From positions 283,119 through 347,118 of the forward strand of contig NZ_JANFNH010000003.1 of assembly GCF_024436055.1 (NCBI RefSeq): 64,000 nt of DNA, written 5' to 3'. A model generated the notes under the pieces. That model saw only the letters and a program-made list of their open reading frames with translations, ran no database searches and was not told where the DNA came from. A program made the translations under genes and the position numbers. Shown here in pieces: positions 55,027 through 63,931 of the stretch. The stretch comes from Streptantibioticus rubrisoli (lineage in GTDB: Bacteria; Actinomycetota; Actinomycetes; Streptomycetales; Streptomycetaceae). Position 1 is the first letter of the stretch, and the number at the start of each line of letters is the position of its first letter.

Positions 55027-56928
55027 TCACCCCCCGGCCGTCTGCTCGCGAAGGACCGTACGCAACCGGGTCGTACGGTCCTTGGCCGGCACCTCGGCGA
55101 CCGCTCGGGGCAGTGCCTGGTCGACGCCCTGCACCACCGACAGATGGCGCTCCGCTCGGCTGAACGCCGAGTACACCCACTGCCGGGTCAGCGTGGCCGC
55201 GGCGTCCCCCGGCAGCACCACGACCACCGCGGGCCAGCGCGCGCCGACCGCTTGGTGCGCCGTCACCGCCCAGCCGTGCCGTACCGCCGTGGCCACCTGC
55301 TCGCGCGGTACCACGACCGGGCCGCCCTCGCAGTCCAGCCGCAGCCCGGCCGCTTCGGCCGAGACCACGGTGCCGGGCAGCGCCCGGCCGGGGCCGGGGA
55401 CGTACACCACCCGGTCGCCGGGGTCGAAGCCCGCGTAGCGGCCGGGGCCGGGGTTGAGGCGCTCCTTGAGCGCGGCGTTCAACGCGCGGGTGCCCGCTGC
55501 CCCGCCGTGGCCCGGGGTGATCACCTGCGTCCGCTCGGCCGGTACGCCGATGGCGCGCGGCACCGAGTCGGCGACGAGTTGCACGGTGCGGTGCACCGCT
55601 TCACCGGCGTCCCGCACCGGGACGACGACCACTTCCTTCTCCGGCGCCTCCACGGCCGCGAACTCGCCGACGCCGATGCCGGAGACCAGTTCGCCGATCG
55701 GCCCGGGATCCGGTGTCCTGGACGCGACCTGCGGGCACACCTTCGCGGCCAGCAGATCGGCGAACACCCGCCCGGGACCCGCCGACCACAGCACCCCCGG
55801 ATCCCCGCTGAGCACCAACCGGGCGCCGTCCGGCACCGATTCGACCAGGGTGGCCGCCCGTTCCACGTCCAGCTGCGGCGCGTCCAGCACTGCGAGCAGG
55901 TCCAGCTCCAGCGCGCCGTCCGCGCCGCGCCCCGGCCCCTCGCCGCCGGACAGCAGCCCGTCGACCGTGAGCGCCGCCTGCTCGCCGTCCGCGCCGAGGA
56001 GTTCGGCCAGCCGTCGCCTGCCGTTCTCGGTGTGCGCCGCCGCGTAGGCGCGCAGGCCCGCGGCGCGGGCCGCCGCCACCAGGGCGGCCGGTTCGGCGCG
56101 GGCCGCCTCGCCGCCGGTGTGTGCGGTCAGGCCGCTTCCGGCGGCGGCGAGGATCAGTTGTGCCGCCGAGGGGGAGGGCGCCTCGGCCTCGGACGGCTCC
56201 CACGGGGTCGCGGCCGTCTCGAAGGTGTTCAACAGCCGTACCAGACCGTCCGCGAGGCTCTCCTCGGCGAGCGCGTAGCGGTCAAGTCCCAACAGCAGGG
56301 TGACCGGTGCCTCGTCATCGGGCGCCGCGCCCTCCTGCTCGTCGTGGAAGACCATCAACTGGCCGTCCTCCACCGCCTTGCGCAGCGTGGCGTCCGCGTC
56401 GGCGACCGACTGCTTCTGTAGCGCGGTGGCCAGTACCGACCACTCGAGCGCCGTGTGCCCGGCCTCCGCCGCCCGCTCCAGCAGCCAGCCGACCACCGCC
56501 CGGCCGCGCCGCTCGTCATCGGGGCGGCAGGACGCGCCCAGCAGCGTACGCGCGAAGCCGTCGGCCTGGTCGACGCGCACCGCGGGCAGCGACAGCACCA
56601 GCCAGGGATCCTCGGCCAGCAGTTCCCCGGCCCGCTCGCCGAGCCGTTCCACGGCCGGTTCCGCGAGCGCCTCCGGTGCGCCACCGCGGCCCAGCACCTG
56701 ACGGGCCGCCTCGACCGGCTCGCCGGACAGCGCGACCGGGCGCACGGGCTCGGGGGCGGGCGCGGGCCGCTCCGCGGGCGCCGGACGCTCGGGCGGCGCG
56801 GGGGGCTGCGCCCGGGGGGCTGTGCCCTCGCCGCGCTCTATCGCCCGTACCGCCTCGGCGAGGCGGGCCAGCTCCTGCGAGGGCTGCCCGGGGTGTGCGC
56901 CCTCGGCCGGGGTACGGTCCGTGCTCAC
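55027..56928 (-). CDS. RecD2-like helicase homologue with degenerate ATPase motifs
   Basis: A 633-residue protein with the layout of RecD2-type superfamily 1 helicases. An acidic/Pro-rich start leads to helical N-terminal domains (LAEPAVERLGERAGELLAED). A motor-like region and a C-terminal UvrD_C_2 segment follow (WAVTAHQAVGARWPAVVVVL, then YSAFSRAERHLSVVQG). The Walker A GxxxxGKT is replaced by LTAHTGGEAARAEP with no Lys. The Walker B DEA reads LDAPQLD. The motor is therefore probably unable to hydrolyse ATP, and a structural or regulatory role is more likely. GTG 56928 has GGAG eight bases upstream. It is 58 bases downstream of the aldo/keto reductase. Confidence 0.8.
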   Translation of the reverse strand: MSTDRTPAEGAHPGQPSQELARLAEAVRAIERGEGTAPRAQPPAPPERPAPAERPAPAPEPVRPVALSGEPVEAARQVLGRGGAPEALAEPAVERLGERAGELLAEDPWLVLSLPAVRVDQADGFARTLLGASCRPDDERRGRAVVGWLLERAAEAGHTALEWSVLATALQKQSVADADATLRKAVEDGQLMVFHDEQEGAAPDDEAPVTLLLGLDRYALAEESLADGLVRLLNTFETAATPWEPSEAEAPSPSAAQLILAAAGSGLTAHTGGEAARAEPAALVAAARAAGLRAYAAAHTENGRRRLAELLGADGEQAALTVDGLLSGGEGPGRGADGALELDLLAVLDAPQLDVERAATLVESVPDGARLVLSGDPGVLWSAGPGRVFADLLAAKVCPQVASRTPDPGPIGELVSGIGVGEFAAVEAPEKEVVVVPVRDAGEAVHRTVQLVADSVPRAIGVPAERTQVITPGHGGAAGTRALNAALKERLNPGPGRYAGFDPGDRVVYVPGPGRALPGTVVSAEAAGLRLDCEGGPVVVPREQVATAVRHGWAVTAHQAVGARWPAVVVVLPGDAAATLTRQWVYSAFSRAERHLSVVQGVDQALPRAVAEVPAKDRTTRLRTVLREQTAGG

Positions 56929-56986
56929 TGTGCTGCTCCGTTCGCTGCTCGGCTGGGGCGACGCCGATCGGCGGCGGGTGCGTCGC

Positions 56987-57967
56987 TCACAACGTGCTCC
57001 AGTCGTGGTCGGGATAGCGATGCACCGGCGCCGAGACATCGTCCAACGCCTGGTCGATCTCATCCGGAAGCGTAAGCGCCTCCACTGACAACGCCTGGCC
57101 GAGCTGCTGCGCGGTACGGGCGCCGAGGATCGGCGCGGCCACTCCCGGCCGGTCCCGTACCCAGGCGAGGGCGGCCTGCAGCGGGGTGACGGCCAGGCCG
57201 TCGGCGGCCGTCACGACCGCGTCCACGATGCGGCGCGCGGTCTCGTCGAGGTACGGCGCGACGAACGGGGCCATGTGCTCCGAACCGCCGCGGGAGTCCG
57301 GCGGCGTGCCGTGCTGGTACTTGCCGGTGAGGACGCCACGGCCGAGCGGCGAGGAGGGGAGCAGTCCGACGCCGAGGTCCAACGCGGCGGGCAGCAGCTC
57401 GCGTTCGACACCGCGCTGGAGCAGTGAGTACTCCATCTGCACCCCGGCCAGCCGGGTGCGGCCGGGCGCCGCCGACTGCCAGGTGGCGGCCTTCGCCAGT
57501 TGCCAGCCGGAGAAGTTGGACACCCCCGCGTACCGGGCGCGGCCGGAGACGACCGCGATGTCGAGGGCCTGCAGCGTCTCGTCCAGCGGGGTCCCCGGGT
57601 CGAAGGCGTGCACCTGCCACAGGTCGACGTGGTCGGTGCCGAGGCGGCGCAGTGAGGCGTCCAGCGCGGAGAGCAGATGACCGCGCGAGCAGTCGAACCG
57701 CCGGTCCGGGTCCGGGACGCTGCCCGCCTTGGTGGCGATCACCAGGTCGCAGCGCGGTACCAGGTTGTCCAGCAGTCGGCCCAGCAGGTACTCCGCGCCG
57801 CCGTCGGCGTAGACGTCCGCGGTGTCGACAAGGGTGCCGCCCGCCTCCCAGAACGTCTTGAGCTGGTCGGCGGCCTCCCGCTCCCCGACGTCGTGCCCCC
57901 AGTTCAAGGTCCCGAGACCGAGCCGTGAGACGCGCAGTCCGGTACGGCCGAGATGCCTTTGCTCCAT
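56987..57967 (-). CDS. Aldo/keto reductase
   Basis: A 326-residue (beta/alpha)8 NADPH-dependent oxidoreductase. Family signatures are LGLGTLNWGHDVG, LVDTADVYADGGAEYLLGRL (catalytic Asp and Tyr), VIATKAGSV (catalytic Lys) and DHVDLWQVHAFDP (catalytic His). VSNFSGWQLAKA is the usual second signature. It reduces aldehydes or ketones; the substrate is unknown. It is upstream of the RecD2-like gene on the same strand. ATG 57967 is fixed by the family N-terminus (EQRHLGRTGLRVS), although no strong ribosome binding site is visible. Confidence 0.9.
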   Translation of the reverse strand: MEQRHLGRTGLRVSRLGLGTLNWGHDVGEREAADQLKTFWEAGGTLVDTADVYADGGAEYLLGRLLDNLVPRCDLVIATKAGSVPDPDRRFDCSRGHLLSALDASLRRLGTDHVDLWQVHAFDPGTPLDETLQALDIAVVSGRARYAGVSNFSGWQLAKAATWQSAAPGRTRLAGVQMEYSLLQRGVERELLPAALDLGVGLLPSSPLGRGVLTGKYQHGTPPDSRGGSEHMAPFVAPYLDETARRIVDAVVTAADGLAVTPLQAALAWVRDRPGVAAPILGARTAQQLGQALSVEALTLPDEIDQALDDVSAPVHRYPDHDWSTL

Positions 57968-58113
57968 GCCGGGTGAGACTACTGAGGTTAGCGGCACCGT
58001 GGTGCCGGGGGCGCGGGGGAGCGTGGTCCGGGCGCGGCGGCGCCGTCGAGCGGTGTGGCACATCCGACAGACGCTGATCGGCGCGGTCCGCGCTACCCTC
58101 CCGGGAGGACGAG

Positions 58114-58127
58114 TTACTGATCAGTAA
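58114..58127. promoter_or_regulatory. Candidate repressor operator
   Basis: TTACTGATCAGTAA is a perfect 14-base palindrome 11 bases before the LLM oxidoreductase start. It is AT-rich in a GC-rich surround, and its position would let a bound repressor block transcription or translation initiation. No regulator gene is adjacent. Confidence 0.55.
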
Positions 58128-58137
58128 GGGGAGCGGT

Positions 58138-59199
58138 ATGGCGAGCGGAATGCGGCTCGGGATCAACCTCGGGTACTGGGGCGCCGGGATGGACGCGGAC
58201 AACCTCGCCGTGGCGCGCGAGGCGGACCGGCTGGGCTACTCGGTGTGCTGGGCTGCCGAGGCGTACGGCTCGGACGCGGCGACCGTGCTGTCCTGGGTCG
58301 CGGCGCAGACCGAGCGCATCGACGTCGGGTCGGCCATCTTCCAGATCCCGGCGCGCACCCCGGCCATGACCGCGATGACCGCGGCGACCCTGGACTCGCT
58401 GTCCGGCGGCCGGTTCCGGCTCGGGCTCGGCGTCTCGGGACCGCAGGTCTCGGAGGGCTGGTACGGCGTCAAGTTCGACAAGCCGCTGGCCCGCACCCGT
58501 GAGTACGTCGAGATCGTCCGCAAGGCGATGTCCCGTGAGCGCCTGACCCACCAGGGCGAGCACTGGACGCTGCCGCTGCCCGACGGCCCCGGCAAGCCGC
58601 TGAAGCTCACGGTGCACCCGGTGCGCGAGTACATCCCGCTGTACATCGCCGCGATCGGCCCGAAGAACCTGGAGCAGACCGGTGAGATCGCCGACGGCGC
58701 GCTGCTGATCTTCCCCGCCGCCGAGCACCTGGAGGAGACCGCGCTGTCCTCGCTGCGCGCCGGTCGTGAGCGGGTGGGCAAGACGCTGGAGGGCTTCGAC
58801 GTCTGCCCGACGCTGCCGATCGCGATCGGTGACGACGTCCATGCGCTCGCCGACCAGTTCCGTCCGTACACCGCGCTGTACGTCGGCGGCATGGGCAGCC
58901 GGAAGCAGAACTTCTACAACCGCCTTGCGCAGCGCATGGGTTACGTGAAGGAAGCCGCCGAGATCCAGGACAAGTACCTGTCAGGCGACAAGGCGGGCGC
59001 CGCGGCGGCGGTGCCGCACGATCTGATCGACAAGACCTGCCTGCTCGGCCAGGTCGACCGGATCGCCGACCGGATGCGGGCGTACGCCGAGGCGGGCGTG
59101 ACCACCCTGACGCTGTCGCCCGCGGGGTTCACCCTGGACGAGCGGATCGCCGCGCTGCGCGCCGGAGTTGAGGCGGTGGAGCGCGCCGGACTGGCCTGA
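58138..59199 (+). CDS. LLM class F420-dependent oxidoreductase
   Basis: A 353-residue luciferase-like monooxygenase-fold protein. It shows MRLGINLGYWGAGMDADNLA, the active-site region SAIFQIPARTPAMTAMTAAT, and RFRLGLGVSGPQVSEGWYG. These match mycobacterial and streptomycete F420-dependent oxidoreductases, which use reduced deazaflavin F420. The substrate is unknown. A palindromic operator sits immediately upstream. ATG 58138 follows AAGGGGAG; ATG 58150 is the alternative. It is convergent with the following hypothetical gene across a terminator. Confidence 0.9.
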   Translation: MASGMRLGINLGYWGAGMDADNLAVAREADRLGYSVCWAAEAYGSDAATVLSWVAAQTERIDVGSAIFQIPARTPAMTAMTAATLDSLSGGRFRLGLGVSGPQVSEGWYGVKFDKPLARTREYVEIVRKAMSRERLTHQGEHWTLPLPDGPGKPLKLTVHPVREYIPLYIAAIGPKNLEQTGEIADGALLIFPAAEHLEETALSSLRAGRERVGKTLEGFDVCPTLPIAIGDDVHALADQFRPYTALYVGGMGSRKQNFYNRLAQRMGYVKEAAEIQDKYLSGDKAGAAAAVPHDLIDKTCLLGQVDRIADRMRAYAEAGVTTLTLSPAGFTLDERIAALRAGVEAVERAGLA

Positions 59200-59213
59200 T
59201 CGCCGGCTCCCCT

Positions 59214-59245
59214 CGGCTCGGCGGCCCCACCGCGCCGCCGAGCCG
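59214..59245. terminator. Bidirectional terminator
   Basis: A 12-bp stem, CGGCTCGGCGGC / GCCGCCGAGCCG, with an eight-base loop. It lies between the convergent LLM oxidoreductase and the hypothetical gene. Confidence 0.8.
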
Positions 59246-59274
59246 ACCGGCACCTGAACAGGCGACGCCCGAAC

Positions 59275-59886
59275 TCAGCCCGGCACCAGCCGCCCCAGCA
59301 GCCTGCCGAACGCGATCAGCCGCGCTATCTGCCCCGGCCCGCCGTCCTCAAGGGACTTGCTGAACCGGAACGCCTCCGGCCGGACCCGTGCCGAGGCCAC
59401 CGGGGAGTCCGGATCCGTCTGCACCGCGCTGAGTTCGTGCGGCGTCGCCGTGGCCAGCACCAGATAGACCCCGCGGTCCACCCGCTGCCCCCGCTCGTCG
59501 CGGCCGACCAGGGTGCGCATCCCCACGTGCCCGATGGCGTCCAGCGGCAGCACCTGGATCGAGGAGTCCAGCACGGTGCCGCCCGGCGCCGCCACGTCCG
59601 TCAACTCCTCGCTGTGCCACAGGATCAGCCGTCGACCGTCGCACACCGCCGCCTCCTGCCAGACCGAGGCGCCGGACTCCGTCAGGTCGACCACCCGCTC
59701 CAGGGTGAAGCCGCGCACCCTGCGGCGGCCCAGCACGCCCGCGATCGCCTCCAACGCGATGTCGGCGTGCAGGAAGTAGGCCCGGGCGGCGTCGTCGAGG
59801 CGTTCGTACGGGGACCAGTCGGAACCGGCCGGTCCCGGCCGCCCGGCTGTCGCATGGCGTCTGGCGGCCTTGCTGAAGATGTCCAC
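59275..59886 (-). CDS. Conserved hypothetical protein
   Basis: A 203-residue protein I do not recognise. The N-terminal helices include LDDAARAYFLHADIALEAIA. A beta-rich core follows (RVRGFTLERVVDLTESGASV, RLILWHSEELTDV, VLPLDAIGHVGMRTLVGRDE). No signal peptide or membrane helix is seen. GTG 59886 is chosen where a natural N-terminus (DIFSKAARRHA) begins. The open frame extends to 60153 with low-complexity sequence that looks non-coding. Its neighbours suggest it belongs to the conserved block leading to mshC. Confidence 0.65.
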   Translation of the reverse strand: MDIFSKAARRHATAGRPGPAGSDWSPYERLDDAARAYFLHADIALEAIAGVLGRRRVRGFTLERVVDLTESGASVWQEAAVCDGRRLILWHSEELTDVAAPGGTVLDSSIQVLPLDAIGHVGMRTLVGRDERGQRVDRGVYLVLATATPHELSAVQTDPDSPVASARVRPEAFRFSKSLEDGGPGQIARLIAFGRLLGRLVPG

Positions 59887-60375
59887 TGCTTCGCGATCCC
59901 GTCCCCTGGCGTACCACCGATCCCATCGCACCTTACCCAGCCCCACTGACGGTGCGTGGGGCGCCTGTGACGGGAAGTGGTACCGGACGGTGGTGCGCGG
60001 CGGACGGGCCGACACCATGTGGGGACGTTTCTGCGGCCGTGGTGGGGGCTCGGGCGTCTTCCCCGCCACGGCCGTCACCGAGCACAACGCGCCGCAGGGC
60101 GAACGGTTACGCCGTACGACCCAGTCCTGACGCGGGGAGAACCGATACGGCATGTGGCCAGGGAAGGCGCCGGACCGACAGCACCGGGAAGGACGGGCGC
60201 ACGGCGGTCAACCCCCCGCGGTTCACCCGGATTTCGGTCGGCGCGCGGCCCCGCCCGCCGATCACCCTCCTGAGCCGACGAACCAGTGTGGGCCCCCGTT
60301 CGGCCGCCCCACGGGCGGTGCGGGACCACGCCGGGAGCTTCTGCGTTGTCAGACCCTGGCCGTACGCTCGGAACC
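59887..60375. other. Divergent intergenic region
   Basis: No gene is supported in these 489 bases. Part could be a longer N-terminus of the minus-strand hypothetical protein, as its frame stays open to 60153. The rest should hold the promoter of the histidine phosphatase operon. Confidence 0.5.
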
Positions 60376-61077
60376 ATGCCCATCGTGATCCTGGTCCGGC
60401 ACGGCCGGTCCACCGCCAACGCCGACGGAGTGCTCGCCGGATGGAGCCCCGGTGTGGGCCTGGACGAGCGCGGCGCCGCCCAGGCCGCGGCGCTCGCCGG
60501 CCGACTCGCCGATCTGCCGATCACCGCCGTGGTCAGCAGCCCGCTGCAGCGCTGCCGGGAGACCGTGCGCCCGCTGCTGGACGCCCGGCCCGAGCTGCCC
60601 AGCCACACCGACGACCGGATCGGCGAGTGCCGGTACGGCGACTGGACCGGCCGCAAGCTCACGGAGCTGGCCGACGAGCCGCTGTGGCAGACCGTCCAAC
60701 AGCACCCGTCGGCCGCCGTCTTCCCCGGGGACGGCGGGGAGTCGGTACGCGCCATGCAGTCCCGGGCCGTCGACGCGATACGGGAGTGGAACGCCTGGAT
60801 CGAGGACCGGCACGGACCGGAGGCGATGTACCTGGTCTGCTCACACGGCGACATCATCAAGGCGATCGCCGCGGACGCGCTGGGGATGCACCTGGACCTG
60901 TTCCAGCGGCTGTCGGTGGAGCCCTGTTCGGTCACGGCCATCCGGTACACGCCGGTGCGGCCGTATCTGCTGCGGCTCGGCGACACCGGGGAGTTCGGCG
61001 GGTTGCCGCCCCGACCGTCGGTGCCGTTCGGCGGCGGTGACGACGCGGTGGTGGGCGGAGCCACCGGCGCACCGTGA
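60376..61077 (+). CDS. Histidine phosphatase family protein (phosphoglycerate-mutase-like)
   Basis: A 233-residue phosphatase. The catalytic histidine is in LVRHGRSTAN (His9 in the RHG motif). The second His is in LVCSHGDIIKAI, and the central Glu/Arg region is DRIGECRYGDWTGRKL. It belongs to the actinobacterial subgroup found with DUF3090 and SCO1664-type genes upstream of mshC. A phosphate-ester substrate is expected but unknown; a true phosphoglycerate mutase is unlikely given this context. ATG 60376 is fixed by the family start. It is the first gene of a probable operon. Confidence 0.88.
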   Translation: MPIVILVRHGRSTANADGVLAGWSPGVGLDERGAAQAAALAGRLADLPITAVVSSPLQRCRETVRPLLDARPELPSHTDDRIGECRYGDWTGRKLTELADEPLWQTVQQHPSAAVFPGDGGESVRAMQSRAVDAIREWNAWIEDRHGPEAMYLVCSHGDIIKAIAADALGMHLDLFQRLSVEPCSVTAIRYTPVRPYLLRLGDTGEFGGLPPRPSVPFGGGDDAVVGGATGAP

Positions 61078-61176
61078 TCGGCTTCCGCAGTAGGGTGGTG
61101 CCGCGGATTCCGCGCGATCACGTGCTGGTACGTGAAGCGAGCAAGTAACCAAACAGCCGAGCAAACGGAGCGGGAC

Positions 61177-61776
61177 GTGCCCCGTCAGGTGTTCTTCTAC
61201 GAGCAGCCGGACCGGTTCGTGGCCGGTACGGTCGGGCAGCCGGGCCAGCGCACCTTCTTCCTCCAGGCGACCGCGGCCGGGCGCACCACCAGCGTGGCGC
61301 TGGAGAAGACCCAGGTGGAAGCGCTGGCCGAGCGCATCGACGAGTTGCTGGACGAGGTCGTACGGCGCAGCGGCGGCAGCGCCGCGGTACCCGCGGTGGC
61401 ACCGGCCGAGCTGAACGACACCGCGCCGCTCGACACCCCCGTGGAGGAGGAGTTCCGGGTCGGCACCATGGCCCTGGCCTGGGACACCACCGCCGAGCGC
61501 ATGATCCTGGAGGCCCAGGCGCTGGTGGAGATCGACGCCGACTCCGAGATGTCCTCCGAGGACCTGGAGGCGGCGGAGGAGATGCTGCTCCAGGACGAGG
61601 AGAACGGTCCGCCGATGCTCCGGGTCAGGCTGACCGGGGCGCAGGCCAGGTCGTTCGCCAAACGGGCCCTTGAGGTCGTCTCCGCGGGCCGCCCGCCGTG
61701 CCCGCTGTGCAGCCTGCCCCTCGACCCGGAAGGACACGTATGCCCGCGCCAGAACGGGTACCGCCGGGCGGGGTGA
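61177..61776 (+). CDS. DUF3090 family protein
   Basis: A 199-residue protein of DUF3090, conserved in actinobacteria. It starts PRQVFFYEQPDRFVAGTVGQ. Acidic segments in the middle (SEMSSEDLEAAEEMLLQDEE) and a C-terminal CxxC...C pattern (PPCPLCSLPLDPEGHVCPRQ) suggest a zinc-binding knuckle. The function is unknown. It overlaps the following SCO1664 family gene by 37 bases, which is strong evidence for coupled expression and a shared role. GTG 61177 follows GGAGCGGGAC. Confidence 0.9.
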   Translation: MPRQVFFYEQPDRFVAGTVGQPGQRTFFLQATAAGRTTSVALEKTQVEALAERIDELLDEVVRRSGGSAAVPAVAPAELNDTAPLDTPVEEEFRVGTMALAWDTTAERMILEAQALVEIDADSEMSSEDLEAAEEMLLQDEENGPPMLRVRLTGAQARSFAKRALEVVSAGRPPCPLCSLPLDPEGHVCPRQNGYRRAG

Positions 61777-62576
61777 GCGCCGCCCGCCCGAGCGGTGTGG
61801 ACGGCGTGGAACTGCTGGCCAAGGGCGGGCTGACCGTCCGCGGGCAGGTGCGGGAGGCATCCAACGCGGTGCTGTACTGCGCCGTGGAGTACGACGGCGG
61901 CAAGGCCAACTGCGTCTACAAGCCGATAGCCGGTGAGCGGCCGCTGTGGGACTTCCCCGCGGGCACGCTGGCCGCCCGCGAGGTGGCCGCCTACCTGGTC
62001 TCCGAGGCCACCGGCTGGGACCTGGTGCCGCCCACCGTGCTGCGCGACGGGCCGTACGGCGAGGGCATGTGCCAGCTGTGGATCGAGGCCGATCCCGGCG
62101 CCGAGCTGCTGGCGCTGGTCGAGGACGACGAGCCCGGCGACGGCTGGAAGGCGGTGGCCTTCGCCGAGATCGGCGAGGGGCGCACCGCGCTGCTGGTGCA
62201 CGCCGACGACGAGCGGCTGCGGCGGCTCGCGGTACTGGACGCGGTGATCAACAACGCCGACCGCAAGGGCGGCCATCTGCTGCCGACCGCGGACGGGCAC
62301 CTGTACGGGATCGACCACGGCGTCTCGTTCCACACCGACGACAAGTTGCGCACCCTGCTGTGGGGCTGGGCGGGCGAGCCGCTGACCGAGGACGCCCGTA
62401 CGGCGCTGCGGCGGCTGACCGAGGCGCTCGGCGGCGACCTGGGCGAGCGGCTGTCCGAACTGCTCACCGACGCCGAGCTGGCGGCGCTACGGGCCCGGGT
62501 GGCCACGCTACTCAGCACCGGTCGGCATCCGGAGCCGAGCGGACGCTGGCCCGCGATTCCCTGGCCGCCGGTCTGA
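61740..62576 (+). CDS. SCO1664 family protein (PI3/4-kinase-like fold)
   Basis: A 278-residue protein of the SCO1664 family, a divergent phosphatidylinositol-kinase-like fold. Key segments are CVYKPIAGERPLWDFPAGTL (putative nucleotide-binding Lys), LDAVINNADRKGGHLL (the catalytic-loop Asn-Asn-Ala-Asp-Arg-Lys) and LYGIDHGVSFH (metal-binding Asp). These resemble HipA/PI3K active sites, so a kinase or nucleotidyl-transfer role is plausible but unproven. It is always next to DUF3090 and near mshC in actinobacteria, which hints at mycothiol metabolism or regulation. ATG 61740 has GGAAGG upstream and lies inside the DUF3090 gene. Confidence 0.88.
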   Translation: MPAPERVPPGGVSAARPSGVDGVELLAKGGLTVRGQVREASNAVLYCAVEYDGGKANCVYKPIAGERPLWDFPAGTLAAREVAAYLVSEATGWDLVPPTVLRDGPYGEGMCQLWIEADPGAELLALVEDDEPGDGWKAVAFAEIGEGRTALLVHADDERLRRLAVLDAVINNADRKGGHLLPTADGHLYGIDHGVSFHTDDKLRTLLWGWAGEPLTEDARTALRRLTEALGGDLGERLSELLTDAELAALRARVATLLSTGRHPEPSGRWPAIPWPPV

Positions 62577-62701
62577 CACCGCCGCCATGCGGTCAGCGCG
62601 CAGTGAAAGCACGTTGTGCCGCAGAACGCAAGACCGTGAATCCGGCCATCCCTGGTTGTCCCGGCTCGTATCCGGATCACCCGTCCGGTTAGGCTCAAGG
62701 C

Positions 62702-63931
62702 ATGCATGCCTGGCCCGCTTCGGAGGTTCCGGCCCTGCCTGGCAGGGGACGCGAACTCCGCCTCCACGACACCGCGACGGGCGGTCTGGTGACCCTGGAC
62801 CCCGGTCCCGTTGCCCGCATCTACGTATGCGGCATCACTCCATATGACGCCACCCACATGGGGCACGCGGCCACCTACACCGCGTTCGACCTCGTGCAGC
62901 GCGTGTGGCTCGACACGAAGCGGCAGGTCCACTACGTACAGAACGTCACCGATGTCGACGACCCGCTGCTGGTGCGGGCGGCCGAGACCGGAATCGACTG
63001 GACCGAGCTCGCCGAGCGCGAAACCGCCCTGTTCCGCGAGGACATGACGGCCCTACGGCTGCTGCCGCCGCGGCACTACATCGGCGCGGTGGAGGCCATT
63101 CCCGGGATCGTGCCGCTGGTTGAGCGGCTGCGGGACGCGGGTGCGGCCTATGAACTCGACGGCGACATCTACTTCTCGGTGGAGTCCGACCCGGACTTCG
63201 GCAAGGTCTCCGGGCTCGACGCGGCGGCCATGCGCCATCTGTCCGCCGAGCGCGGCGGCGACCCGGACCGGCCGGGCAAGAAGAACCCGCTGGACCCGAT
63301 GCTGTGGATGGCCGCCCGCGACGGTGAGCCGAGCTGGGACGGGGGCTCGCTGGGGGCCGGTCGTCCCGGCTGGCACATCGAGTGCGTGGCCATCGCGCTC
63401 GACCACCTCGGCATGGGCTTCGACGTGCAGGGCGGCGGCTCCGACCTCGCCTTCCCGCACCACGAGATGGGCGCCTCGCACGCCCAGGTGCTCACCGGTG
63501 AGTTCCCGTACGCCAAGGCGTACGTGCACGCCGGGATGGTCGCCCTGCACGGCGAGAAGATGTCCAAGTCCAAGGGCAACCTGGTCTTCGTCTCCAAGCT
63601 CCGCAAGGACGGCGTCGACCCGGCCGCCATACGGCTGGCCCTGCTGGCGCACCACTACCGCGCCGACTGGGAGTGGACCGACGAGGTGCTCACCGAGGCC
63701 GTGGCACGGCTCGGCCGGTGGCGCGCGGCCGTGTCGCGTCCTGACGGACCGTCCGCCGACGCGCTGGTCGAGGAGATCCGCGCGGCGCTCGCCGACGACC
63801 TCGACGCCCCCGCCGCACTGACCGCCGTGGACCGCTGGGCGGCGGCGCAGCAGGCCGGGGGCGGTACGGACACCAGCGCACCGGGACTGGTCTCCCGGGC
63901 GGTGGACGCCCTGCTCGGCGTCGCGTTGTAG
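62702..63931 (+). CDS. mshC: Mycothiol ligase (cysteine:1-D-myo-inosityl 2-amino-2-deoxy-alpha-D-glucopyranoside ligase)
   Basis: A 409-residue class I aminoacyl-tRNA-synthetase-like enzyme. It activates cysteine with ATP and joins it to GlcN-Ins in mycothiol synthesis. The zinc/HIGH region is [17 protein letters not shown] (about residues 43-59). The KMSKS loop is MSKSKGN (about 286-292). HEMGASHAQ and WHIECVAIA contribute further zinc ligands. It is distinguished from CysS by its shorter C-terminus and the ITPYDATH start. Mycothiol is the main low-molecular-weight thiol of actinobacteria. It follows the SCO1664 family gene by 125 bases and ends near the window edge. The last 69 bases show only GC-rich sequence. 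Confidence 0.96.
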   Translation: MHAWPASEVPALPGRGRELRLHDTATGGLVTLDPGPVARIYVCGITPYDATHMGHAATYTAFDLVQRVWLDTKRQVHYVQNVTDVDDPLLVRAAETGIDWTELAERETALFREDMTALRLLPPRHYIGAVEAIPGIVPLVERLRDAGAAYELDGDIYFSVESDPDFGKVSGLDAAAMRHLSAERGGDPDRPGKKNPLDPMLWMAARDGEPSWDGGSLGAGRPGWHIECVAIALDHLGMGFDVQGGGSDLAFPHHEMGASHAQVLTGEFPYAKAYVHAGMVALHGEKMSKSKGNLVFVSKLRKDGVDPAAIRLALLAHHYRADWEWTDEVLTEAVARLGRWRAAVSRPDGPSADALVEEIRAALADDLDAPAALTAVDRWAAAQQAGGGTDTSAPGLVSRAVDALLGVAL

